Shown piece by piece: positions 42,886 to 54,109 of a stretch of 64,000 nucleotides of DNA. The DNA comes from Streptomyces triculaminicus (lineage in GTDB: Bacteria; Actinomycetota; Actinomycetes; Streptomycetales; Streptomycetaceae). Each line of letters begins with the position of its first letter. Position 1 is the stretch's first letter. The DNA lies in assembly GCF_017349075.1 (NCBI RefSeq), contig NZ_JAFMOF010000001.1, forward strand, positions 1,302,001 through 1,366,000. Direction: 5' to 3'. The notes under the pieces are model-generated. The model saw only the letters and a program-made list of their open reading frames with translations, searched no databases and was not told the origin of the DNA. Both the position numbers and the translations under genes were made by a program.

Positions 42886-44193
42886 TCACTTCGCGCGGCG
42901 CCGCCTGCCTCCGCGCGCCCTTCCCCTCCCCGTGGTCGCCGTCTGCCGGTCGGCGCTGACAACGAGCGCCGCCAGCACGGTCGTCACCGGGACCGAGGCC
43001 ACCAGCCCGATGCTGCCGACCAGCGTGCGGACGATCTCCGCCGCGACGATCTCGCTGGTCGCCACCGTGCTCACCCCGCTGTCCGCGATCGAGAACAGCA
43101 GCAACAGCGGCAGCGAGGCGCCCGCGTACGCCAGTACCAGCGTGTTCACCACGGAGGCGATGTGGTCCCGGCCGATGCGCATCGCCGAGCCGTACAGTTT
43201 CCGCCAATTGGCCGTGGGGTCGGCCTCCTTCAGCTCCCACACCGCCGACGTCTGGGTCACCGTGACGTCGTCCAGCACGCCCAGCGAGCCGATGATGATC
43301 CCGGCCAGCAGCAGGCCGCGGATCTCGATCTCCGGATAGAGCCCGTGCACCAGACCCGTCTGGTCGTCGGTGTTGCCCGTCAGGTGCGCCCAGTCGATGA
43401 AGAACGACCCGAGCAGGCCGATGACCAGCAGGGACGTCAGCGTTCCGAGGACGGCGACGGAGGTGCGGGCGTTGAGCCCATGACACATGTAGAGCGCGAT
43501 CAGCATGATCGCGCTGCCGCCCACCACCGCGACGAGCAGGGGATCGGAGCCCTGCAGGATGGCCGGGAGGATGAACATCGTCAGCACGCCGAAGCTGATG
43601 ACCAGCGCCACCAGCGCGAAGACGCCGCGCAGCCGGCCCACCACCACGACCGACAGGGCGAAGATGCCCGCGAGTATGGCCATCGGCAGTGTCCGGTTCA
43701 CGTCGGTGACCGAATAGCGAAGGGCCTCCGGCGCCTTCGGGGCGTAGGCCAGGACGACCTCCTGGCCCACGTCGTAGCGGCGGGAGGCGTCCGGCTGCAC
43801 CATCTCCGTGAAGGTGTGGCCCTTGTCCTTGCCCGAGGTCACCTCGATCTCGGCCTTCTCGCACTTGCCCTTGGTGGGCTGAGGCGCTCCCTGTTGCTGC
43901 TGTGACGGGGGCGGTTGAGCGCCGGACTTGGGACAGTCGAGCTCCTCGATCTTCACGACCCGGCCCGACTCGGTCTGCTGGTCGAGGCCCAGTCCCGTGT
44001 GCGGGTGGGGTGGGACGCCACCGGGCCACAGGATGATCAGGCCGGCCACGACCGCGGCCGCGAACGGGACGAGAAGGGCGGCGATCACCTTGCGCAGATG
44101 TGCCGAGACGGGGGTCGCGGGGCCATGGCTGTGCGAGTGGCTGTGCGCATGGCCGTGCGAGTGACGGTGGGGGGGATGGCTGGTGCTGGTCAC
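42886..44193 (-). CDS. YibE/F family membrane protein
   Basis: 435 residues from GTG 44193; a -10-like GATGAT lies 6 bases before it with no ribosome site (possibly leaderless). The N-terminus is a His/Ser-rich, probably metal-binding tail (HSHGHAHSHSHSHG). After one helix comes an extracellular OB-like region, then about eight membrane helices including GLNARTSVAVLGTLTSL and GSLGVLDDVTVTQTSAVWEL, the YibE/F signature. Function of the family is not known. Divergent from thiC. Confidence 0.85.
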   Translation of the reverse strand: MTSTSHPPHRHSHGHAHSHSHSHGPATPVSAHLRKVIAALLVPFAAAVVAGLIILWPGGVPPHPHTGLGLDQQTESGRVVKIEELDCPKSGAQPPPSQQQQGAPQPTKGKCEKAEIEVTSGKDKGHTFTEMVQPDASRRYDVGQEVVLAYAPKAPEALRYSVTDVNRTLPMAILAGIFALSVVVVGRLRGVFALVALVISFGVLTMFILPAILQGSDPLLVAVVGGSAIMLIALYMCHGLNARTSVAVLGTLTSLLVIGLLGSFFIDWAHLTGNTDDQTGLVHGLYPEIEIRGLLLAGIIIGSLGVLDDVTVTQTSAVWELKEADPTANWRKLYGSAMRIGRDHIASVVNTLVLAYAGASLPLLLLFSIADSGVSTVATSEIVAAEIVRTLVGSIGLVASVPVTTVLAALVVSADRQTATTGRGRARGGRRRRAK

Positions 44194-44269
44194 CGGGGCA
44201 TCATCGCAAGCCCCACTGGTCCTCCCCGCCGGAGAGGCGCTAGCGTGGTGGCACCTTTGCAATCGCGGG

Positions 44270-46160
<1,891 letters not shown>

Positions 46161-46165
46161 GCCGG

Positions 46166-46192
46166 GCGACCGGCCGCCGAGCGGCCGGTCGC
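46166..46192. terminator. Terminator between thiC and a convergent gene
   Basis: 12-bp perfect stem gcgaccggccgc (46166-46177) with a 3-base loop, between the thiC stop and the convergent membrane protein gene. Confidence 0.85.
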
Positions 46193-46217
46193 GCGGTCAC
46201 CGGCCGGACCGCCGGGC

Positions 46218-47102
46218 CTAGTCGGCCCGGTGGTCCGGCCCTCCCGCGTCCGGACCGGTGCGGTCCGGGCCGGGGCGGCCGGTGCGGGTGGGGGCGGAGG
46301 GACCGCTGTCGGGGCTGGAGAAGCCGGGGCGGGAGTAGCCGAGGTGGGGCGTCCGACTGGGGCTGGTGGGTTTCCTGGGGTTACGGGGACGGCGCGGTGC
46401 CGGAGGGGCCTTGGCCAGTGCCTCCCGGAGGAAGGGCCGTACGCCCCGCTCGAGCAGCGCCTGCCGCCAGGCCTCGCGGGCCCGCTCGACCTCCTCGGCG
46501 AGGTGGTCGGGCGGTGGGGCCTCGTCCTCGCGCCGGCCGTTGCGCAGGGCGGTGCGCAGCATCCCGGACATCGCGACGAGCACTCCGGCGACGGTGAAGG
46601 CGCCGAACCACCAGCCGATCGAGATCATGGGGCGGGCGACGGACTCGCCCTCCCCGACCGTTCGCATGACATAACCGATGAGAAGAAAAAGGAACGCGGC
46701 GATCCCGGCGAGGACCGGTGCCAGCACGGCGAGGACGGCGCCGGCGCCCGCGCCCTGGCCCTCGGGGACGTCGGACGCGGCGGCGGGGGCGAGCGGAGCG
46801 CCGTGACCGCTCTCGCCGGGGTGGCCTATTCCGGCACCGGCCGGCTGCGGCTGGGCGGCCGACGAACGGGTGCGCACGTCCTCGCGGGCGGCGAGGAGGT
46901 TCTCGTATTCCGCCATTGCACAGGCGGAGATGGCGGTCATGGCGCTCATCGCCATGGCGCGCAGCTGTTCGGTATTGAGCCGCTGTCCTATCGCGGCGGC
47001 GAGTTCCGGGTCATGGTTCGCGGTACGCAGCGCCTGGTCGAGAACCCGCTCGAATTCCGGGCGGTCCTCGGCCAGCAGGTGCGGAACGCTGTTCATGTGC
47101 AT
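46218..47102 (-). CDS. Unknown membrane protein
   Basis: 294 residues from ATG 47102; an ATG two codons later is also possible. The N-terminal 75 residues are helical (LLAEDRPEFERVLDQALR, LRAMAMSAMTAISACAMAEYENLL), then a disordered segment, two membrane helices (VLAVLAPVLAGIAAFLFLLIGYVM, WWFGAFTVAGVLVAMSGML), a helical charged segment (VERAREAWRQALLERGVRPFL), and a Pro/Ser/Arg-rich tail. No family recognised. Convergent with thiC. Confidence 0.7.
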   Translation of the reverse strand: MHMNSVPHLLAEDRPEFERVLDQALRTANHDPELAAAIGQRLNTEQLRAMAMSAMTAISACAMAEYENLLAAREDVRTRSSAAQPQPAGAGIGHPGESGHGAPLAPAAASDVPEGQGAGAGAVLAVLAPVLAGIAAFLFLLIGYVMRTVGEGESVARPMISIGWWFGAFTVAGVLVAMSGMLRTALRNGRREDEAPPPDHLAEEVERAREAWRQALLERGVRPFLREALAKAPPAPRRPRNPRKPTSPSRTPHLGYSRPGFSSPDSGPSAPTRTGRPGPDRTGPDAGGPDHRAD

Positions 47103-47282
47103 CCCCCGATGCTCCGTAGGGCCTGGTGCCGGCTTGTACCGGGCAGTGGGCGGAAACGGAGGAGAGCCTGCTACGGATAAGCCGATGGTAGAGCCGCACC
47201 GGCGCGGGGTGACAGCGGGTTTCCCGAATTACCCCGAGGCGGTGGAACTCCACACTTGCCCGTGCACCGGCCGGCTGAACCC

Positions 47283-48378
47283 TCAGCCGGCCAGCGGAAG
47301 TTGCACTACCAGCAGTTTTCCGGCCATCGTGACCCCGCCGTCCATGGCGAGGGCGAGCCCGTCGGCGTACAGATGGGGTCCCTCGACCAGCGGAGTGCCG
47401 TCCTCGCCGTCGGCGTCCTCGGTACCGACCTCGCCCAGCAGATAGGGGATGGGGCTGTGGCCGTGGACGATGCGGCTGCCGCCGTAGGTCTGCAGCAGCT
47501 CCCGCACGGCCACGGGGCCCGCGTCCTCGTCGCGGAAGGCGAACCGCTTGGTGAACTTGCGGAACAGGTCCCAGCACTCGTCGGGGTCGTTGCGCTGCAG
47601 CGCCTCGGTGACGGCGTCGTTGACGGCCTCGATGGAGTCGCCGTAGTCGAGGTAGGCGGTGGTGTCGGAGTGCACCAGCAGGTGCCCGTCCTCCTCGGCG
47701 ATCGCGTCGAGGCGGGACATCCACTGCAGGTGGTGGTCCTCCAGGCGCTCCATGTCGGTGCGCTGGCCGCCGTTGAGCAGCCAGGCGGCCTGGAAGGAGG
47801 CGGTGCCGGCGCCGGAGTTCACGGGGGTGTCGGAGAACCGCTTGGCGCCGATGAGCAGCAGCTCGTGGTTGCCCATGAGGGCCTTGCAGTAGCCGCCGGC
47901 GGCGGCGGCCTCGGCGGACAGCCGCATGACCAGGTCGATCACGCCGACGCCGTCCGGGCCCCGGTCGGTGAAGTCGCCGAGGAACCACAGCCGGGCGTTG
48001 CCCGCGGCCCAGTGGCCGTGGGCGTCGATGAGCCCCTGGGCGGCGAGCGCCTCGTAGAGCTCGTCCAGGTAGCCGTGCACGTCGCCGACCACGTACAGCG
48101 GGCCGCGGCCGACGGGCGCGCCCTGGTGCTGCTGAGGCTGCGGCTGCGGCTGGGGCGGGGCGATGGGGGTCAGTTCCACGGTGGGTACGTCCCGCGGCAC
48201 GCCCGGGCCGATCACCGGCAGGTCGCGGGCGGTCGGGGTGTAGCCGGGGGTATTCCGGATAGTCCGGAGCGGGCGGGGCGGTGTGCGCGTAGCCCGGAAC
48301 AGGACCGGGCGCGGCGTACCCGGGGAAGGGCGCCATCGCCGCCGTGGTCCGTGCCGCCTGCCCGGCCCCCTGAGTCAT
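47283..48378 (-). pseudogene. Metallophosphoesterase with apparent frameshift in its N-terminus
   Basis: The catalytic part (47283-48215, 310 residues, possible GTG start at 48215) is a calcineurin-like phosphoesterase: VVGDVHGY, FLGDFTDRG and MGNHELLL motifs are intact. Upstream, an N-terminus beginning at ATG 48378 (GGAGGGG site; MTQGAGQ, then Pro/Tyr-rich residues to DYPEYP) is in another frame. Removing one base of a G5 run (48246-48250, C5 in the mRNA) joins them as EYP-GYTPTARDLPVIGPG, matching my memory of relatives. So this is either a real frameshift, a sequencing error, or a gene that starts at 48215. The phosphatase itself may be made. Confidence 0.75.
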
Positions 48379-48540
48379 CGACCCCTCCACCATCGCGCCG
48401 CCGTGCACCTTGTGGACCTTGCCTGGTCGATGGCGGTCCGTGGTGTCGTGCGCCCATCATAGGAATGACCGTCGCGGCTTGTGACGCACCAGGGGCCGTG
48501 AATCGGGGCAGGAGACCGGGATCGCCGGTCATTTCTCCCC

Positions 48541-48564
48541 AAATGAGCCGTTAAATGAGCCGTT
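48541..48564. repeat. Two tandem copies of a 12-bp sequence
   Basis: aaatgagccgtt occurs twice back to back in the 342-bp gap between the LacI gene end and the phosphoesterase start (48379-48720). No gene was found in this gap; the repeat may be a regulatory site for the phosphoesterase. Confidence 0.6.
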
Positions 48565-48720
48565 CGCGCCGGTCAGCAGCGTGCCGGGGCGGCTCCCCCG
48601 GGTCGCGGCCGGCTTGCCCGTGCGCCGGATGCGGGTCCACTTCCGGTTGACGCGGGTCGGGCCGTGGGACGTTCACCGGTCCCCGCGGCGGGTCGCCGGG
48701 AGGTGTCCGGGGGACGTGCG

Positions 48721-49833
48721 TCAGGTCGCGGCGGGTCCGCGCGGCGCGCTGACGGTGGTGCGCGGCGGGCGCCGCAGGGACGAGGTCCGCACGATCAGTT
48801 CGGTGGGTATGACCTGTTCCACCGGCCGGCCGGTGTCCAGGCCCTCGATGGCGTCGATCAGGAGCTGGACGACCGCGGTGCCGATGCGCCGTGGCTTGAG
48901 CGAGAGCGTGGTGATGGGCGGCTCGGTCGTGGCGTAGACGGTGGACTCGCTGCAGCAGACGAGCAGCAGGTCGTCGGGCACGCGCAGCCCGTAGCGGCGG
49001 GCGGCGGCGAGCAGGTCGGTGCCGTTGGGGTCGAACAGCCCGTACACCGCGTCGGGACGGTCGGGGCGGGCCAGCAGGCGGTCGGCGGCCACGGCGCCGG
49101 CGCAGGGGTCGTGGGCGGGGTACTCCTCGTAGACCGGGTCCTGGCCGACGCGCTCGCACCATCGCAGGTAGGCGGTGGTGGACAGGCGCGTGTAGGTGTC
49201 CGTGGTGGTGCCGGTGAGCAGGCCGATCCGGCGGGCCCCGGCGTCCGCGAGGTGGTCGAGGATGCCCAGTACGGCGGCCTCGTGGTCGTTGTCGACCCAG
49301 GCCGTCACGGGCAGGGTGCCCGCGGGGCGGCCGTCGGAGACCACTGGGATGCCCTGGCGGACCAGGTCGGAGACGACGGGGTCGTGGTCGGAGGGGTCGA
49401 TGACCACGGTGCCGTCGAGGGCGACGTTCGACCACACGTCGTGCCGGGAGGTGGCGGGGAGGATGACCAGGGCGTAGCCGCGCGCCAGCGCGGCGGACGT
49501 GGCGGCTCTCGCCATCTCCGCGAAATAGGCGAACTCGGTGAAGGTGAAAGGTTCATCCCCGTATGTGGTGACGGTGAGGCCGATGAGGCCCGACTTTCCC
49601 GTACGGAGGGTTCGGGCCGCGGCGGACGGGCGATAGCCCAGCCGGTCGGCGACCTCGCGGACATGGCGGCGGGTCGCGTCCGGTAGCCGGCCCTTGCCGT
49701 TGAGCGCGTCGGAGACGGTCGTGATCGAAACCCCGGCGGCGGCGGCCACATCACGGATGCCCGCCCGCCCCTGCCGGCTGCCCCTGCGGGACGGATCCGC
49801 CCGGCTCACCTGATGCTTCCCTGCTGCTGTCAT
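48721..49833 (-). CDS. LacI family transcriptional regulator
   Basis: 370 residues from ATG 49833. The N-terminal motif IRDVAAAAGVSITTVSDALNGKG and LGYRPSAAARTLRTGKSG hinge is typical of LacI, and the periplasmic-binding-protein-like sugar domain follows (TSRHDVWSNVALDGTVVIDPSD and later). No adjacent sugar genes, so its targets are elsewhere or itself. TACTAT lies 9 bases before the ATG without a ribosome site. Confidence 0.93.
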   Translation of the reverse strand: MTAAGKHQVSRADPSRRGSRQGRAGIRDVAAAAGVSITTVSDALNGKGRLPDATRRHVREVADRLGYRPSAAARTLRTGKSGLIGLTVTTYGDEPFTFTEFAYFAEMARAATSAALARGYALVILPATSRHDVWSNVALDGTVVIDPSDHDPVVSDLVRQGIPVVSDGRPAGTLPVTAWVDNDHEAAVLGILDHLADAGARRIGLLTGTTTDTYTRLSTTAYLRWCERVGQDPVYEEYPAHDPCAGAVAADRLLARPDRPDAVYGLFDPNGTDLLAAARRYGLRVPDDLLLVCCSESTVYATTEPPITTLSLKPRRIGTAVVQLLIDAIEGLDTGRPVEQVIPTELIVRTSSLRRPPRTTVSAPRGPAAT

Positions 49834-49914
49834 GGCGAGCCGATAGTAGGGCTCGGGTGGTCCTTTGGCAGGGCACCGAGTTTGACTGTTGACAGGCACG
49901 TTTCTGCTCTACCG

Positions 49915-49938
49915 ATTTCCATCAATGATCATGGAAAT
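49915..49938. promoter_or_regulatory. Inverted repeat in the LacI/hisC divergent region
   Basis: atttccat (49915-49922) and atggaaat (49931-49938), perfect 8-bp arms, 8-base spacer, about 80 bp upstream of the LacI start. A TTGACA -35-like hexamer is at 49889-49894. The gap 49834-50164 has no gene; the dyad is a candidate operator. Confidence 0.45.
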
Positions 49939-50164
49939 GCAGGTAGTTGAGCCCATCCACGGTGGGCTGTCGCCCTCTGGTGGATCCGCGTCTCGGCACC
50001 GGTCCAGGTCTCGAAGAGGTCTCAACTCACCTTCACGGGGGATGCGCGCCACGGCGTCCGCCACGGCGCGCGCCGAAAAGAGGAGCGCCCCCTCAGCTCT
50101 GGACGCCGCCCGGGTCAATCCTCATAAGGTGTGCAGTATTGGCTTGAGTGGAGGAGGACCAGCG

Positions 50165-51241
<1,077 letters not shown>

Positions 51242-51248
51242 CCGCGGC

Positions 51249-51276
51249 GTCCGTACGGCCCCGGGGCCGTACGGAC
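51249..51276 (+). terminator. 28-bp perfect palindrome after hisC
   Basis: gtccgtacggcccc (51249-51262) with its exact complement (51263-51276), 7 bp after the stop. A second shorter palindrome gggggtaccccc (51316-51327) followed by ttcttgtc lies beyond. Together these separate hisC from the cyd operon. Confidence 0.85.
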
Positions 51277-51368
51277 CATCAGCAGACGGGGTGTCCCCTT
51301 CGCGCCAGGGCCGAAGGGGGTACCCCCCTTTCTTGTCCGAAAAGCCGGTGCGCAATAATGCTTGTGAA

Positions 51369-51384
51369 TGTGAACGCGTTCACA
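51369..51384. promoter_or_regulatory. Rex operator (ROP) of the cyd operon
   Basis: TGTGAACGCGTTCACA, a perfect 16-bp dyad identical to the Rex consensus half-sites (TTCACA). Rex senses the NADH/NAD+ ratio and represses cyd in S. coelicolor until reducing power builds up at low oxygen. It lies 94 bp before the cydA start. Confidence 0.92.
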
Positions 51385-51478
51385 AGCGCGCCTTTATGTC
51401 CTTCTTTATCTGTGTCATATGGGGGCAAAGCGTCGGCGGCGTGCGTCGGCGGGGGCGCCAGAGGCAAGGAGAGACCGA

Positions 51479-53047
51479 GTGAATCTGGCTTTGGCTCCGG
51501 AAACGCTGGCCCGCTGGCAGTTCGGCATCACGACCGTCTACCACTTCCTCTTCGTCCCGCTCACGATCAGCCTCGCCGCGATCACGGCCGGCCTGGAGAC
51601 GGCCTGGGTCCGCACCGGCAAGGAGAAGTACTTCCACGCCACGAAGTTCTGGGGGAAGCTCTTCCTGATCAACATCGCGATGGGCGTGGTCACGGGCATC
51701 GTGCAGGAGTTCCAGTTCGGCATGAACTGGTCCGACTACTCGCGCTTCGTCGGTGACGTCTTCGGCGCCCCGCTCGCGATGGAGGCGCTGCTCGCCTTCT
51801 TCTTCGAGTCGACCTTCATCGGCCTGTGGATCTTCGGCTGGGACAAGCTGCCCAAGAAGATCCACTGCGCGTGCATATGGATCGTGGCCGTCGGCACGAT
51901 CCTCTCCTCCTACTTCATCCTGGCCGCCAACTCCTGGATGCAGCACCCCATCGGCTACACCGTCGACAAGGCGACCGGCAAGGCACAGCTCACCGACATC
52001 TGGGCCGTGCTCACGCAGAACACCACCCTGGTCGTCGTCTTCCACACCCTCACCGCGGCCTTCCTCACCGGCGCCGCGTTCGTCGTGGGCGTCTCCTCCT
52101 TCCACCTGTGGCGCGCCAAGCGCCGCCGGATCAAGGGCGAGGAGCTCGGCGAGAAGCAGCGCAGGCAGCTTCCGGCGATGCTGACCTCGCTGCGGGTCGG
52201 CCTGGTGGTGGCGGTGATCGCCGGTCTGGGCACGGCGGTCAGCGGCGACGAGCTGGGCAAGGTGATGTTCGAGCAGCAGCCGATGAAGATGGCGGCCGCC
52301 GAGGCGCTGTGGGAGACCCAGTCGCCGGCGCCGTTCTCGGTCTTCGCGGTCGGCGACGTGGGCAAGGGCCACAACAGCGTCGAGATAGAGATCCCCGGCC
52401 TGCTCTCCTTCCTCGCCCACAACAACTTCTCCGACGCCGTCCCCGGCATCAACGACATCGCCGCCCAGGAGGCGGCGCTCTACGGCGGCGACCCCGAGGA
52501 CTACATCCCCAGCATCTTCATGACCTTCTGGGGCTTCCGCCTCATGATCGGCTTCGGGATGACCTCCTTCGTCGCCGCGCTCATCGGCCTGTGGACCACG
52601 CGCAAGAAGTTCTGGCTGGCGCCCGAGTACCGCACCGCCGAGGGCGAGATCCCGCGGCTGATGCTGACGAAGACGCGCGAGATGAGCCCCTTCTTCACCA
52701 AGTGGTCCTGGCGCATCGGCATCCTCACCATGGGCTTCCCGCTGATCGCCAACTCCTTCGGCTGGATCTTCACCGAGATGGGCCGCCAGCCCTGGGCCGT
52801 CTACGGGCTGATGAAGACCGGCAACGCGGTCTCGCCCGGCGTGAGCCAGGGCGAGGTCCTCACCTCCATGGTCGTCTTCACCGCGCTGTACGCGGTGCTC
52901 GCGGTGGTCGAGGTCAGGCTGCTGGTGAAGTACGGCACGGCCGGCCCGGACACCGACGAGAAGCCCCCGGCGAAGGACCCCCGGCTGCGCATGCCCTCCG
53001 GCGGGCAGCCCGAGGACGCCGACAAGCCGATGACCTTCGCGTACTGA
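51479..53047 (+). CDS. cydA: Cytochrome bd ubiquinol/menaquinol oxidase subunit I
   Basis: 522 residues from GTG 51479 with AAGGAG; an in-frame extension of 20 residues lacks support. The start ARWQFGITTVYHFLFVPLTI contains the haem b595 ligand His22. Multiple membrane helices and GRQPWAVYGLMKT near the end are typical. It is the catalytic, haem-bearing subunit of the high-affinity oxidase. First gene of cydA-cydB-cydDC, preceded by the Rex site; 24 bp separates it from cydB. Confidence 0.96.
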   Translation: MNLALAPETLARWQFGITTVYHFLFVPLTISLAAITAGLETAWVRTGKEKYFHATKFWGKLFLINIAMGVVTGIVQEFQFGMNWSDYSRFVGDVFGAPLAMEALLAFFFESTFIGLWIFGWDKLPKKIHCACIWIVAVGTILSSYFILAANSWMQHPIGYTVDKATGKAQLTDIWAVLTQNTTLVVVFHTLTAAFLTGAAFVVGVSSFHLWRAKRRRIKGEELGEKQRRQLPAMLTSLRVGLVVAVIAGLGTAVSGDELGKVMFEQQPMKMAAAEALWETQSPAPFSVFAVGDVGKGHNSVEIEIPGLLSFLAHNNFSDAVPGINDIAAQEAALYGGDPEDYIPSIFMTFWGFRLMIGFGMTSFVAALIGLWTTRKKFWLAPEYRTAEGEIPRLMLTKTREMSPFFTKWSWRIGILTMGFPLIANSFGWIFTEMGRQPWAVYGLMKTGNAVSPGVSQGEVLTSMVVFTALYAVLAVVEVRLLVKYGTAGPDTDEKPPAKDPRLRMPSGGQPEDADKPMTFAY

Positions 53048-53071
53048 CGCGCGTCGGAAGGAGAGACCACC

Positions 53072-54073
53072 ATGCACCTCCACGACTTCTGGTTCCTGCT
53101 GATCGCCGTCCTGTGGACCGGCTACTTCTTCCTCGAGGGCTTCGACTTCGGCATCGGCGTCCTGACCCGGCTGCTGGCCCGGGACCGCACCGAACGCCGG
53201 GTCCTGATCAACACGATCGGCCCGGTCTGGGACGGCAACGAGGTCTGGCTGATCACCGCGGCCGGCGCCACCTTCGCGGCCTTCCCCGACTGGTACGCGA
53301 CCCTCTTCAGCGGCTTCTACCTGCCGCTGCTGGCCGTCCTGGTCTGCCTGATCGTGCGCGGTGTGGCCTTCGAGTACCGGCACAAGCGGCCCGGGGAGCG
53401 CTGGCAGCGCAACTGGGAGCACGCGATCTTCTGGTGCTCGCTGCTGCCCGCCTTCCTGTGGGGCGTGGCCTTCGCCGACATCGTGCGCGGCGTGCCGATC
53501 GGGCCGGACAAGAACTTCTCCGGTGACGTGCTCGACCTGCTGGGCCCGTACGCCCTGCTCGGCGGCCTGTTCACGCTGGTGCTGTTCACCTTCCACGGCG
53601 CGGTCTTCGCGGCACTGAAGACCGACGGGGACATCCGGCACCGGGCCAGGGCCCAGGCGCGGTGGTACGGCCTGGCGGCGCTGGCGCTCGCCGTCGCCTT
53701 CCTGGCCTGGACGCAGGCGGCGTACGGCAACGGCCGCAGCCTGCCGGCGACGCTCGTCGCCGTGGTGGCGCTGCTCGCGGCCCTGGCCCTCAACCGGGCG
53801 GGCCGGGAGGGCTGGGCGTTCGCCCTGTCGGGAGTGACGGTCGTGGCGGTCTTCGCCACGGTGTTCCTCGCCCTCTTCCCCGACGTGCTGCCCTCCTCCA
53901 CCGACCCGGCCTGGAGCCTGACCGCCGCCGGCTCCGCCTCCAGCCCGTACACGCTGAAGATCATGACGTGGGTCGCGGGCTTCGCGACCCCGCTGATCGT
54001 GGGCTACCAGGCCTGGACCTACTGGGTGTTCCGCAAGCGGATCAGCACCCGGCACATCCCGGCAGCGCACTGA
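53072..54073 (+). CDS. cydB: Cytochrome bd oxidase subunit II
   Basis: 333 residues, ATG with GGAAGGAG site. The family N-terminus WFLLIAVLWTGYFFLEGFDFG is present; eight or nine membrane helices. It pairs with CydA. Gap 24 bp after cydA and 36 bp before cydDC, so it is one operon. Confidence 0.96.
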   Translation: MHLHDFWFLLIAVLWTGYFFLEGFDFGIGVLTRLLARDRTERRVLINTIGPVWDGNEVWLITAAGATFAAFPDWYATLFSGFYLPLLAVLVCLIVRGVAFEYRHKRPGERWQRNWEHAIFWCSLLPAFLWGVAFADIVRGVPIGPDKNFSGDVLDLLGPYALLGGLFTLVLFTFHGAVFAALKTDGDIRHRARAQARWYGLAALALAVAFLAWTQAAYGNGRSLPATLVAVVALLAALALNRAGREGWAFALSGVTVVAVFATVFLALFPDVLPSSTDPAWSLTAAGSASSPYTLKIMTWVAGFATPLIVGYQAWTYWVFRKRISTRHIPAAH

Positions 54074-54109
54074 GACCGAACAGCGCACCGAGACCGAGAG
54101 GTTCGCGCC

